Assembly (NCBI RefSeq): GCF_014204895.1
Contig: NZ_JACHMF010000001.1
Span: 6,200,001 to 6,264,000, forward strand
DNA length: 64,000 nucleotides
Origin: Paractinoplanes abujensis
Lineage (GTDB): Bacteria > Actinomycetota > Actinomycetes > Mycobacteriales > Micromonosporaceae
Direction: 5' to 3'
A program made the position numbers and the translations under genes. The notes under the pieces are model-generated. The model worked only from the letters and a program-made list of their open reading frames with translations. It did not search any database and was not told the DNA's origin. Positions 8,564 to 16,238 of the stretch are shown here, piece by piece (the stretch's first letter is position 1; each line of letters begins with the position of its first letter).

Positions 8564-9382
8564 TCACGCACGACGTGCCCCGGCGCGCGGCTTCGACCGG
8601 TAACGACTCCACCAAGCGGCCGCGTCAGCGAGCGGGCCGAGGTGACTGGCAGACGGCCGTTGCTGTTCGCGTTCGCGGCTCAGGGTGGCAATGCCGGCGG
8701 CGAAAGCATCGACGGCCTCGCGGCGAGCGGCTGACCAGACGGGGACCAGGCCGGCCCAGCCCTCGGCTTGCTCGGGGCTGTGGCCGGCACGAACCAGTCG
8801 AATGACCATGAGAGCGGTGTCGATCCAGGCGGCCCCTCGGCATGGCATCGACCAGTCCACGAGGGTTACGCCGCCGTCATGCAGAAGGAAGTTGTACGGA
8901 GTGACGTCCGTGTGAATCAGTGTGTCCCCGTCAACCATCTCGGCCGGAATGTGATCAGCCCATCGAACGGTGGCCGGCTGCACTCGGACTGCGGGGCACG
9001 GCGTGAGCTTGGAAGCCATCGCGCTCAAAGCGGTGGCCATTGCCGGCAGATCGGACGAGCCCGGGGCGAGATCAGGATGCCGGCCGGCGACGTACTCGAA
9101 TCCGAGTAGTAGCCAGTCGTCGCGTTCGACCTGCCAGCGCAATCGAGGCAGTGGCGGCGGGAGGCAGGCGTTTATCCGGGCCTCGTTGCGATGCATCCAA
9201 CCCATGGGATTGCCGGCAGCGGCGCCCTTGCAGAAGAAGCGGCCGGTGCTGGTGCCCAGAACGACCGCGACGTCGGAGATCACCCCGGTCTCGACAGGTG
9301 TCACCTGAACGATCGGGCCGGTGCAGTTCTCTATCTCTGCTCGGACAGCAGGCGGCAGTTCGTGCCATGGATAGCGAGGCAC
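8564..9382 (-). CDS. Aminoglycoside phosphotransferase-like (APH/choline-kinase fold) protein
   Basis: 272 residues from GTG 9382, chosen because AGGAG lies about 9 nt upstream. The frame remains open to 9535, but that extension lacks a signal. The kinase-like fold is shown by the catalytic loop LIHTDVTPYNFLL (HxDxxxxN) and the metal-binding segment TLVDWSMP (the DxD/DW position). The N-terminal part contains RFFCKGAAAGNPMGW, with a possible ATP-site lysine. Substrates in this family range from aminoglycosides and macrolides to small metabolites, and no specific substrate can be assigned. A GRDP-like gene lies 62 nt upstream on the same strand. It is located in the island next to the tRNA. 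Confidence 0.75.
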   Translation of the reverse strand: MPRYPWHELPPAVRAEIENCTGPIVQVTPVETGVISDVAVVLGTSTGRFFCKGAAAGNPMGWMHRNEARINACLPPPLPRLRWQVERDDWLLLGFEYVAGRHPDLAPGSSDLPAMATALSAMASKLTPCPAVRVQPATVRWADHIPAEMVDGDTLIHTDVTPYNFLLHDGGVTLVDWSMPCRGAAWIDTALMVIRLVRAGHSPEQAEGWAGLVPVWSAARREAVDAFAAGIATLSREREQQRPSASHLGPLADAAAWWSRYRSKPRAGARRA

Positions 9383-9444
9383 AGATGCGGGCTCCTCACG
9401 TTCGCGGCTGGGGAGAGCGTACGTCCCCAGCCGCGAACTGCCCG

Positions 9445-9861
9445 CTAACGCATCGGGCTGTCGTGGCACCCGGCGTGACATTGGGTGCAGTCGGACGCTG
9501 CGGTCATCGACCACAGTTCCGGGTCGACCACGCACCCGGCCTTACGCATAGCGGCAACCGTGACCGCCAGCGTTGCCGCGCTGGCCTCCGGCACAGTCGG
9601 CCACTCGTCACCTGTCGGACTTTCGTCGGGCACGTGGTGAATGAACCGTCCGGCGATCCGATTGCAGAACTCGGCGTACTCGTGGGTGTACAGAATGAAC
9701 GTGTGCCAACCGATGTCGACGAGCTCGCTCGGCCCGATCGGCTCCGTCGCCGTCGCGCAGGCCTCCAGGAAGGCCACCGTCTGGCCCATGATGCGGTCAG
9801 GCATGCCCTCGGGTAGTTCAGGATGCTCGGAAGCGATTCGGGCGACGAGTCGATCGGCCAA
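9445..9861 (-). CDS. GRDP-like (glycine-rich-domain-protein-like, DUF1399-type) small protein
   Basis: About 138 residues. The core WHTFILYTHEYAEFC followed by GRFIHHVP resembles the GRDP-like/DUF1399 motif (WH..iL.T..Y..fC...G.fiHH.P). The C-terminus is cysteine-rich (CTQCHAGCHDS). The start is uncertain. The frame is open to GTG 10050, but bases 9883-10332 encode an ATPase remnant on the other strand, so the 5' extension is probably spurious. TTG 9861 is used here; ATG 9804 and GTG 9945 are alternatives. It probably forms an operon with the phosphotransferase-like gene. Function unknown. Confidence 0.5.
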   Translation of the reverse strand: MADRLVARIASEHPELPEGMPDRIMGQTVAFLEACATATEPIGPSELVDIGWHTFILYTHEYAEFCNRIAGRFIHHVPDESPTGDEWPTVPEASAATLAVTVAAMRKAGCVVDPELWSMTAASDCTQCHAGCHDSPMR

Positions 9862-9882
9862 TGCCGTGGGCAGCAGGAATAG

Positions 9883-10332
9883 CTCGAGCTTCTCGACGGG
9901 CTCTCGGTGGAGTTCCGCAAGCGCGGCGAAGGAGAGTACGAGCACATCGAACGGCTCGCGCACGGCCAGAAATGCACCGCCATCCTGATCATCGCATTGG
10001 CGGATGGTGCTGAACCGTTGATCATCGATTAGCCAGAGGACGCGCTGCACGCGCCCTGGATCGAGGAGTATCTCATTGAGCGGCTCCGCGGACTGCGTGG
10101 CAGCCGTCAGTATGTGTTCGCCACCCGTAGTTCAAGCCTTGTTGCGTCAGCCGACGCGGAAATGATCATTGCGCTGACGTCTGGGGCCACGCAAGGAACC
10201 ATTGAGGCGAGTGGATCGCTGGAGCGCTACGACCTCAACCGCCACGCTCTCTACCACCTCGAAAGCGGGCCGCAGCCGTTCCGACGGCGGACGACGAAGC
10301 TCGGGCCATCGATGTGCGCCGTCGTGCCCTAA
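9883..10332 (+). pseudogene. C-terminal remnant of an AAA/SMC-like ATPase with an internal stop
   Basis: In the frame starting at 9883 the translation contains RLAHGQKCTAILIIALADGA, then EPLIID*PEDALHAPWIEEY, then GSRQYVFATRSSSLVASADA. This is the C-terminal half of an ABC/SMC-like AAA ATPase, as found in several nuclease-linked defence proteins. The expected signature is S-x-GQ, followed by a Walker B of the type LIIDQPEDxLD. Here TAG (10030-10032) replaces the expected Gln codon, the signature Ser/Gly is altered (LAHGQK), and a stop at 9880-9882 closes the frame upstream. The remainder (residues after RRRTTKLG) runs to the stop at 10332. It is a decayed fragment whose 5' part is missing. 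Confidence 0.65.
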
Positions 10333-10444
10333 CCGCGAGGGGAAGGTGAGCCAACTCTGAGCTTATCGACATTGATCATCTGCCGGAGTTGGATCCCAGG
10401 CGCCACTGTCGGCGCTTGCCACCCGGTCGGCTTTCGAGCACCGT

Positions 10445-10468
10445 GCCCCTCTCGCTGGGGAGAGGGGC
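10445..10468 (-). terminator. Hairpin downstream of the small membrane-protein pair
   Basis: Nine-base-pair stem GCCCCTCTC / GAGAGGGGC with the 6-nt loop GCTGGG, 46 nt past the stop of the small-protein gene ending at 10515 (minus strand). No T-tract is present, so termination is inferred from stem strength and position. Confidence 0.4.
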
Positions 10469-10514
10469 GGTTGGCGTAGCCGGTTAAGCACTCGAGGCCT
10501 GGTGGACGGCGTTG

Positions 10515-10649
10515 CTAGTTTCCTTTGCTGACGACGGCGAACAGCAGCAGCATGAGCAGGAAGCCGAACCAGAAGTTCCAGATTGAGTTGAGCCGGTAGT
10601 AGCTCTTGACGGGTTTGCCCTGGCGGGTATGCGGTTTGACGAACGGCAT
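10515..10649 (-). CDS. 44-residue single-pass membrane protein
   Basis: Starts MPFVKPHTRQGKPVKSYYR and continues with a hydrophobic helix (WNFWFGFLLMLLLFAVV) to a short SKGN tail. Start ATG 10649 has a good AAGGAG 9 nt upstream, which overlaps the end of the upstream small gene. This supports a real translated product coupled to it. Both neighbours share a basic, aromatic N-terminus (PH-x-R, YR) and a C-terminal membrane helix preceded by Trp residues. Function unknown. Confidence 0.6.
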   Translation of the reverse strand: MPFVKPHTRQGKPVKSYYRLNSIWNFWFGFLLMLLLFAVVSKGN

Positions 10650-10663
10650 GGTCGCAGGACTCC

Positions 10664-10927
10664 TTACGCCTGTGTTATAGCGCCGATGAGGCACAAGACG
10701 AACAGCAACATGGCTAGGTAGCCCAGCCAGTCCCAGTCTGAGTTGATCGAGGTCGGTGTGGGGGTCGGGGCGGCGTTGCGCAGGTGGGATCGGACGTACG
10801 TTCCGTCGTCGCGGCGGTGGCCGCGTACGCGAATCATTCCGGCGCTGCGGACGGCCCTGGGGGTGCTTCGTCGGTAGTGCGGACGGACCCACCGGCCGTT
10901 ACGGTAGTGCCCGGAGACGTGCGGCAT
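10664..10927 (-). CDS. 87-residue basic protein with C-terminal membrane helix
   Basis: The N-terminus carries repeated GHYRNGRWVRPHYR / GHRRDDGTYVRSHLR units, i.e. two copies of a G/S-H-x-R-x-x-G-x-x-V-R-x-H-x-R pattern. A Pro/Thr linker and a membrane helix (WLGYLAMLLFVLCLIGAI) follow. Start ATG 10927 has GGAGAG 6 nt upstream. Its stop is 14 nt before the start of the second small membrane protein. The doubled His/Arg motif could bind nucleic acid, lipid or metal; that is a guess. Confidence 0.65.
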   Translation of the reverse strand: MPHVSGHYRNGRWVRPHYRRSTPRAVRSAGMIRVRGHRRDDGTYVRSHLRNAAPTPTPTSINSDWDWLGYLAMLLFVLCLIGAITQA

Positions 10928-11748
10928 GATCTACTCTCCGTGATCAAGTAGTGATAGGCGACGATGCATGATGACACGGCCGTACGACATTTCTGACGCC
11001 ACTCACTTCGATCTCATAGTGCAAAGTTGCTGATCAAGCGCTTGAAGTGCGCCGAAGCTGTTCACGTCTACCGATGGGATACTCAGATCGGCACACCGGC
11101 GCGCTCCAGCCACATGATCACTCCACGTATTCTTATGGCACTGTCCCGACTGTGCCGCGGCAGGCAGTCTCCGGACCAGGCGAACCGTCGCGGCTTGCCT
11201 CCCGCTGCGACTGCTGCAAGTCATGCCTGACGAGGAGCCCACTGTGCACGACCGGGATCCGGCCCCATCGAAGATGAAGCACCCTGGTGCGCCTATCCCG
11301 GTGAAATCACGGCGGCGTACCCCGGCATCGTGGTCAGGTGTCTCGCTGTGCCGAGCAGGTTGGGCATGCTGCGGCTGGCGCGGCGCGAGATCGGCGACGA
11401 TGACGCGCCACAGCCATCGTTGCTCGCGCTGTATCGGCGGCCGACTCGTGAGGTCTTCGACGAGCCGCCGCCCTCGTCGGCGGCGAGGACGCCACGTAGC
11501 GGGAGCTGGGCTGCCGATCCTGCGGGAACTCGGTGACGAGCAGCTTCGTGACGAAACCAAACCCGCCGTGATGCGCTGCATCGTCTCCATGATCGGTTAT
11601 CACCGTGGCGCGGGAACACTGCGGAGGTGGTAACACTCGCCGTTCACCCACGCGATTGGGTGCGAATCCATGTGCCCGCCGACGCACTGAGACGGCTCTG
11701 CCATGACGGCGACGCCGATACCGCTACGGCCCCTATACGCGTGCGCAG
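10928..11748. other. Gene-poor stretch inside the island
   Basis: No frame here shows convincing coding character. Several short frames on both strands lack a ribosome-binding site and recognisable motifs. A plus-strand segment near 11290-11470 translates to EITAAYPGIVVRCLAVPSRL and beyond, but it has no clear beginning or end. The likeliest reading is decayed island DNA. Confidence 0.4.
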
Positions 11749-12101
11749 ATGCCTCTGAAATCGAGGGCTTGGACGTTCAGGCGATCTACTCGACTGGTTG
11801 AGCAGCTCGTGAGCGGTCCTAACGAGCAAATCCATGCGATGAACGAAGTGATCCGCCACGTTCGTGAGCTCCTCGTCGGCGTCTTCGGGCACAGCTGTGC
11901 CGCCAGCGAGTACGACTAACTGACGAACTGGTCCTGGTCACGCTCGCCTGCATCGGTGAGGCCGCCGACGCCCGACTTCGGTTGGATGAGGAGATCCGCC
12001 GGCGCCTCGGTACCGCAGCGGACCGACTGCATGCCGGAGGAATCGCAGATCAACTCGCAACCTGGTGCGCCGGCGGTTGGGCCAGGGCATATCGACGTTG
12101 A
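11749..12101 (+). pseudogene. Possible small gene split by a frameshift, upstream of the helicase
   Basis: Frame 1 (11749-11919) begins with ATG and encodes 56 residues including EQLVSGPNEQIHAMNEVIRH. A second frame, open from about 11865 to the stop at 12099-12101, encodes TDELVLVTLACIGEAADARL, then RLDEEIRRRLGTAADRL and ATWCAGGWARAYRR. The second frame has no start codon, and the two overlap with similar helical character, so a single protein of ~100 residues broken by an indel fits best. It ends 82 nt before the helicase start. No family recognised. Confidence 0.35.
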
Positions 12102-12183
12102 TAGTCGGATCAACGACAGATCTTTTCGCGATTCACGTTTACCTTCAGGAGGCTTCAATTACTGCACGTCATGGGGAGGTTTC

Positions 12184-15100
12184 ATGGCGTCACTGAACGA
12201 CGTGATTGCGGCAGTTCGTCAAGCGGCGCAGCGCACGTTGAAGCCTTCTTCTGAATTCGTCCTCCGAGGCCGAGTCGACTCAGACGGCCCCAGAGGTGAG
12301 GGCTGGTACCGTCTCCGTGCCCGCCTCAATCCTGGCGATCTTGACCGGTTGGATGGCGCATGCTTGGCGCCACAGGAGGGTCCCGAGCAGCGAAGCTTCG
12401 CCGTGATCGACAGCGAAGTCGTGGACGGCGTTCTTCGGGTACGGACCCAGTCTGGCGCACCGACTCAGGGATTGTCGTTCTGGGTTCCAGCGATGGATCT
12501 TCGCGCCTCGCGTACGGCAGTGCTTGAGGGGCTGAGCGCGCTCGCACCGGTCAATCTCGTCCACCGCTTCGATCAGCAGCGACTGGATCCCTTACCGCCG
12601 GCTGGGCCATGCGACCCACGGCTCAACGCCGCACAGCAACGCGCTTCCGACGCCTGCTGCGCTCCCGGATTGCAGGTTGTGTGGGGCCCGCCGGGCACCG
12701 GGAAAACCCATGTCATCGTCAACGCCATCGAACGCCTGATGACCGCGGGAAAGCGAGTGCTACTCGTATCGAACACCAACGTGGCGGTCGACAATGCCGT
12801 CGAGGGCATTATCAACCGCCTTGCCCCCACCGCCGGCCGAGTGATCCGAGTCGGTACTCCCCGCATCACCGCGGTAGCCCGTGACGAGCGAGTCTCGCTT
12901 AACCGGCTGGTCGAAGCTCGTCAACGCACCGCCTTGGCGCGCCTAAGCCGTCTAGAGGACAGTATCGCGGAGCTGCAGAGCAATCATCCGCAGCGCCGGC
13001 TCGCCGATTCGGAGGCTAAACTGGCGGGCTTCGACCCGAGCGAGCATCGACGCCGCCAGGCGCGGCGGGACAATCAGCACCGAGCGCAGCAGCTGACCGC
13101 CCAGGTACAGGCAGCGGCTCTGCATGCCGCTGAGGCGGAGGGCAACCTCAAGCAAGCGACTGCCGACGAACTCCTGGCGCATCTGCTCGTCGCCATGGTC
13201 TATGAGCGCATAGCTCGACACGACCGGGATCAAGCAGCGCAGGGGTTGGCTGAGGAGGAACGCACCACCGGATTGTCGCGGGCGATGTCCGCGATGCGCC
13301 GCCGGCAGGCCCGCGGTGCCGCCCACCGCGCCGAGCGCGAACTGGACGCCAAACGGACGGAGCGGACCGCTGCGGAAGCCCGGTTACGGCAGGCCGGCGT
13401 GGAGGTGTCCCATGCCCTTTACGTCCAAGCGCAGGCAGCCACCATTGCCCAAGCCCACGAGTGGGCCGCACATGCCGAGCTGCACCAAAGCACAGCGGCC
13501 CGGGCCAAAGAAGCCGCAGCCGAAGCCCTGGCCACGGTTCGGCAGCGACTGAACATCGCCGCTGCGGCAGCACAGCCCTCCGAGCAAGATCTGAAACTGC
13601 TCAGTGAGGCGGAAGTGCGCGGCCTGCCGCAGCTGCACGAAGAGCTATCCGTATTGCGGCAGTCCGCTGCCGAGTGCGACCGCAAGATCCGCGAGTGCCA
13701 AACACAGCACGACCGCCTCGTGACCGACCTGGCAGACAAGCGACCCGGTATGCAAGCCGCGCTCATCGCCGAGGCCGCCGTCATCGCGACGACGCTCAGC
13801 ATGCTGACGCTCAAGAAGATGATCGCGGCCACGGCGTTCGACATTGTCATCGTCGACGAGGCCGCAGCAGCCAGCTTGCCCGAACTCATGTTCGCGGTGA
13901 AAGCTGCTCGTACCGGCGCCACGCTGCTCGGGGACTACCTGCAAAACGGACCCTTCGTCGATCCGAGCCTGCCCAAAGAAGATCTAATCAAGGCCGTCTA
14001 CACCAGAGACTGCTTCGAGATATTCGGACTGACTGATCCCGCAACCGCGTCCCAGCAACCCGGCTGCGTGGTTCTGACCGAGCAATGGCGCTTCGGACGG
14101 GAACTGACCGAGCTAGCCAACCGGGTCGCATACCGCGGACTGCTGACCGCCAAAAACCCGAAGACCTGCGAGATCGTGCTCGTCGACACCGACGGCCTCG
14201 GCAGAGCCCTCAGTGGCATACGCCGGGCGCGTCCCGACGCTGTCGCCGGGACGTGGCCGATCGGCGCGCTCATCGCTCGAGCTCTCGCCGAGTACCACCA
14301 CCCCCGTGATGGGTCCGTCGGCATCGTGACCCCTTACAAAGAGCAGGCAGAAACGACGCAGGAACTGCTGGCCGAATCCGCGTGCGGCCCAGCGATCGAA
14401 GTCGGCACAGCACACACCTTCCAAGGCCGCGAGTGCGACATCGTCGTGTTCGACATGGTCGAGGACGGCAGGGGATGGGTAGCCAAAGGCGCTCACGGCT
14501 CCGACGCATGGAAGTTGCAGGGGCTACGGTTGTTCAACGTCGCGACGACCCGGGCCCGACAACGCCTCTACCTCATCGGTGACGGCGCAGCAATAAGGCG
14601 CCGCGGCAGCGGCCCTCTTGGCGCACTGCGACACATGATTGACGCCGGCACGATCCAACGTGTCCTCGCAAGCGACCTCCTCGGCATCGACGAGGCCCAC
14701 GCGCCAGTCGAGGAAACCGTTCACCACGACCTGTGGAGTGCGCTCCAGCCGTACATACGGCTTGTCGGAATGTACGACGAGAAGCAGATCACCGCCGAGG
14801 TCCAGCAGCGCGTCGACAGCGCCGCGTCGTCGGTATGGATGTGGAGCCCCTGGGTCGGCAAACACTCCTTGGGTCTGCAGGACAGCCTGGTCGCCGCTCA
14901 CGCCCGTGGGGTCGAGGTCCGCGTCATGGCCTTGCCAGAGAAAGAGATCAACGCTGAGGTGCGGGCAACACTGAACGCCCTACGAGCGCGGCTGCCCCAT
15001 GTCGTTCTGGTGCACAAGATGCACCAGAAGATCGTCGTCGTGGACCTAAGGTGGACTTTCGTCGGCAGCATGAACATCCTCTCGCACCCTCGTCGACCGG

Positions 15101-15387
15101 CAGAGGGCCGCCACGAAGTGATGATCCAGATCGACAGCGCCCGCTTCGCGCGCCAGATCCTGTCCTTCGAGCTGGCCAACCAGATGCGTAACCCACCACG
15201 CTGCGAGACCTGCGGCAACACCATGACCGAGGCCAAAGAAGCTGGGAGGTCACCCGATCGGCGTTGGCTCTGGTACTGCGGTCGAATGATCAACGGTGAA
15301 CCGTGCCCGCAGACACTGGAGTTTCCTGAACGCACCGGCCGAAATCGCGCCGGCTCAGCCCCACTCAAGCGCAACAGCACCTCGTGA
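12184..15387 (+). CDS. SF1 (Upf1/COG1112-like) helicase fused to a PLD-type nuclease domain; Mokosh type II-like
   Basis: 1067 residues. Start ATG 12184 has GGGGAGG 5 nt upstream; the open frame before it is not used. Domains: an N-terminal region (1-145); helicase Walker A GPPGTGKT (168-175); SNTNVAVDNAV; a long Ala/Arg/Glu/Gln-rich coiled-coil insertion at about 245-520; Walker B VDEAAAA (557-563); GDYLQ (583-587); EQWRFGRE; VGIVTPYKEQ; GTAHTFQGRE (741-750); and NVATTRARQRLYLIG (785-799). The C-terminal 870-1000 is a phospholipase-D-like nuclease domain with a single H-x-K site (H947-Q-K949, then FVGSMNIL). It ends in a four-cysteine zinc ribbon (C1007, C1010, C1032, C1041). Fusion of a COG1112-type helicase with PLD is the hallmark of type II Mokosh anti-phage proteins. 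The subtype is an inference from architecture. Confidence 0.85.
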   Translation: MASLNDVIAAVRQAAQRTLKPSSEFVLRGRVDSDGPRGEGWYRLRARLNPGDLDRLDGACLAPQEGPEQRSFAVIDSEVVDGVLRVRTQSGAPTQGLSFWVPAMDLRASRTAVLEGLSALAPVNLVHRFDQQRLDPLPPAGPCDPRLNAAQQRASDACCAPGLQVVWGPPGTGKTHVIVNAIERLMTAGKRVLLVSNTNVAVDNAVEGIINRLAPTAGRVIRVGTPRITAVARDERVSLNRLVEARQRTALARLSRLEDSIAELQSNHPQRRLADSEAKLAGFDPSEHRRRQARRDNQHRAQQLTAQVQAAALHAAEAEGNLKQATADELLAHLLVAMVYERIARHDRDQAAQGLAEEERTTGLSRAMSAMRRRQARGAAHRAERELDAKRTERTAAEARLRQAGVEVSHALYVQAQAATIAQAHEWAAHAELHQSTAARAKEAAAEALATVRQRLNIAAAAAQPSEQDLKLLSEAEVRGLPQLHEELSVLRQSAAECDRKIRECQTQHDRLVTDLADKRPGMQAALIAEAAVIATTLSMLTLKKMIAATAFDIVIVDEAAAASLPELMFAVKAARTGATLLGDYLQNGPFVDPSLPKEDLIKAVYTRDCFEIFGLTDPATASQQPGCVVLTEQWRFGRELTELANRVAYRGLLTAKNPKTCEIVLVDTDGLGRALSGIRRARPDAVAGTWPIGALIARALAEYHHPRDGSVGIVTPYKEQAETTQELLAESACGPAIEVGTAHTFQGRECDIVVFDMVEDGRGWVAKGAHGSDAWKLQGLRLFNVATTRARQRLYLIGDGAAIRRRGSGPLGALRHMIDAGTIQRVLASDLLGIDEAHAPVEETVHHDLWSALQPYIRLVGMYDEKQITAEVQQRVDSAASSVWMWSPWVGKHSLGLQDSLVAAHARGVEVRVMALPEKEINAEVRATLNALRARLPHVVLVHKMHQKIVVVDLRWTFVGSMNILSHPRRPAEGRHEVMIQIDSARFARQILSFELANQMRNPPRCETCGNTMTEAKEAGRSPDRRWLWYCGRMINGEPCPQTLEFPERTGRNRAGSAPLKRNSTS

Positions 15388-15427
15388 TATCCGACAACGC
15401 AGACCGGCAACGACGGGCGAGAAAGCA

Positions 15428-15568
15428 ATGACGGCACCTCAACCAGAAGCCTCTCAGATAATCACCGATCTGCCGCACTCTGGCGGCGATGGCTCGGCCG
15501 CGCCCGACGCGCTACTACACCGTCAACTGTGCTGGATCGCTTCGGTAACAGACCGTAGGAATGCATGA
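15428..15568 (+). CDS. 46-residue micro-ORF after the helicase
   Basis: Starts MTAPQPEASQIITDL at ATG 15428 with a purine-rich GCGAGAAAG upstream, 40 nt after the helicase stop, and ends in VTDRRNA. It overlaps the next micro-ORF by ATGA (15565-15568). No similarity recognised. The coupling argues mildly for translation. Confidence 0.3.
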   Translation: MTAPQPEASQIITDLPHSGGDGSAAPDALLHRQLCWIASVTDRRNA

Positions 15569-15687
15569 CTACTTTGAAATCACCGTTGACTGAGGGCAGG
15601 CGGGGAAACGCGGTCATGCGCACTGTCGATGAATCGGCGTGGAGCCCGCTGCGGATCGCTAGAGGCATCATCTATCTTGCTATATGA
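15565..15687 (+). CDS. 40-residue micro-ORF coupled to the preceding one
   Basis: Begins MTTLKSPLTEGRR and ends in an amphipathic/hydrophobic SPLRIARGIIYLAI. Its ATG overlaps the TGA of the 46-residue frame (ATGA). It could be a small membrane-active peptide or a chance frame. Confidence 0.28.
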   Translation: MTTLKSPLTEGRRGNAVMRTVDESAWSPLRIARGIIYLAI

Positions 15688-15934
15688 GACGCCGTGCTGG
15701 ACGATCGAAGATGTATATGATTCTGGCAAAGCGGGCAGTGGTGAGCTTGAAGTTGACGCGCCTGAGCTCTTCTGATTGGGGCGCTGTCTACGGATCAGAA
15801 GGTCTGAAGTCGACTTAACGCTTGAGGTCGATAGCTCGACCCATGGAGCACAGGGCGAGCGAGCTCGCCGCAATAGCAGGGCTCGTGAAGTATGTTTCCG
15901 CAGGTAGATCGCATGGGGCGAAAGACCTGTCCGC

Positions 15935-15962
15935 TTAGGAAACCGATGCTCTGTTCCTGAGC
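15935..15962. repeat. Right attachment-site copy (degenerate tRNA-Arg fragment)
   Basis: 15935-15952 is identical to the tRNA-Arg segment 8352-8369, followed by GTTCCTGAGC, which matches tRNA ATCCCCTGAGC with changes. The rest of the acceptor half is barely recognisable (CGCCGGGGCG against TACGAGGGCC). It fits a displaced, decayed tRNA half at the far island end. Confidence 0.7.
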
Positions 15963-16231
15963 CGCCGGGGCGTTCGCAAGGGTGTCCGGGCGGCCTCTAC
16001 GGGCGCTGCCCAGCCGCTTCGCCGCTGGTGGGTGCCGCCGGAGATCAGCGCTGGTGCCGCCGTTTCAGAACGCCTGCTGTTCATCCGCGGGGCAACCCGA
16101 GAGCCGCGTCGTTGGCGGCGCGGCGATGCTTGCGCTCGCGGCCTCAGTGTTTCCACCCGCTGTCGCAACGCGTCCACCTTGGCCGCGTTCGCACGGATCT
16201 CTTCGACATCGACTGAGGGGCCTTCGGCCAT
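15963..16231 (-). pseudogene. Decayed EspC/WXG100-like (type VII secretion-associated) gene
   Basis: Starts with ATG 16231, 8 nt after the TIM-barrel gene's stop, with AGGTG upstream. It begins MAEGPSVDVEEIRANAAKVD then ALRQRVETL, which resembles EspC-type T7SS proteins (VD.e.LRa.AakldaL). After that the reading continues only by changing frame at least twice: EAASASIAAP in one frame, then RRAANDAALGLPRG in another. The end runs into the island boundary. Identification rests on about 30 residues. Confidence 0.42.
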
Positions 16232-16238
16232 TGTTCGG

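Larger units (their letters stand above)
8390..15962. mobile_element. Putative 7.6 kb genomic island integrated at tRNA-Arg(CCT)
   Basis: Boundaries are inferred from the tRNA copy at 8352 and its partial duplicate at 15935. Between them the gene content is accessory: a phosphotransferase-like gene, a GRDP-like gene, an AAA-ATPase fragment, two tiny membrane proteins, a helicase-PLD fusion and several micro-ORFs. The stretch from about 10.3 to 15.9 kb reads visibly less GC-rich than its flanks, with more A/T-ending codons. No integrase or excisionase is recognisable, so the island appears immobile or trimmed by deletion. The frameshifted ~10.9-12.1 kb stretch supports decay. Confidence 0.55.

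Noticed and set aside
11003..11590. 195-residue minus-strand frame in the island gap
   Set aside because: No ribosome-binding site, composition dominated by Arg/Ser and no motif.
11956..12183. 5' extension of the helicase frame
   Set aside because: ATG 12184 has a good ribosome-binding site. The extension overlaps the small helical frame ending at 12101 and lacks a signal of its own.
15711..15818. 35-residue frame (MYMILAKRAVVSLK...) at the island end
   Set aside because: No convincing ribosome-binding site or conservation clue, and too short to support on its own.
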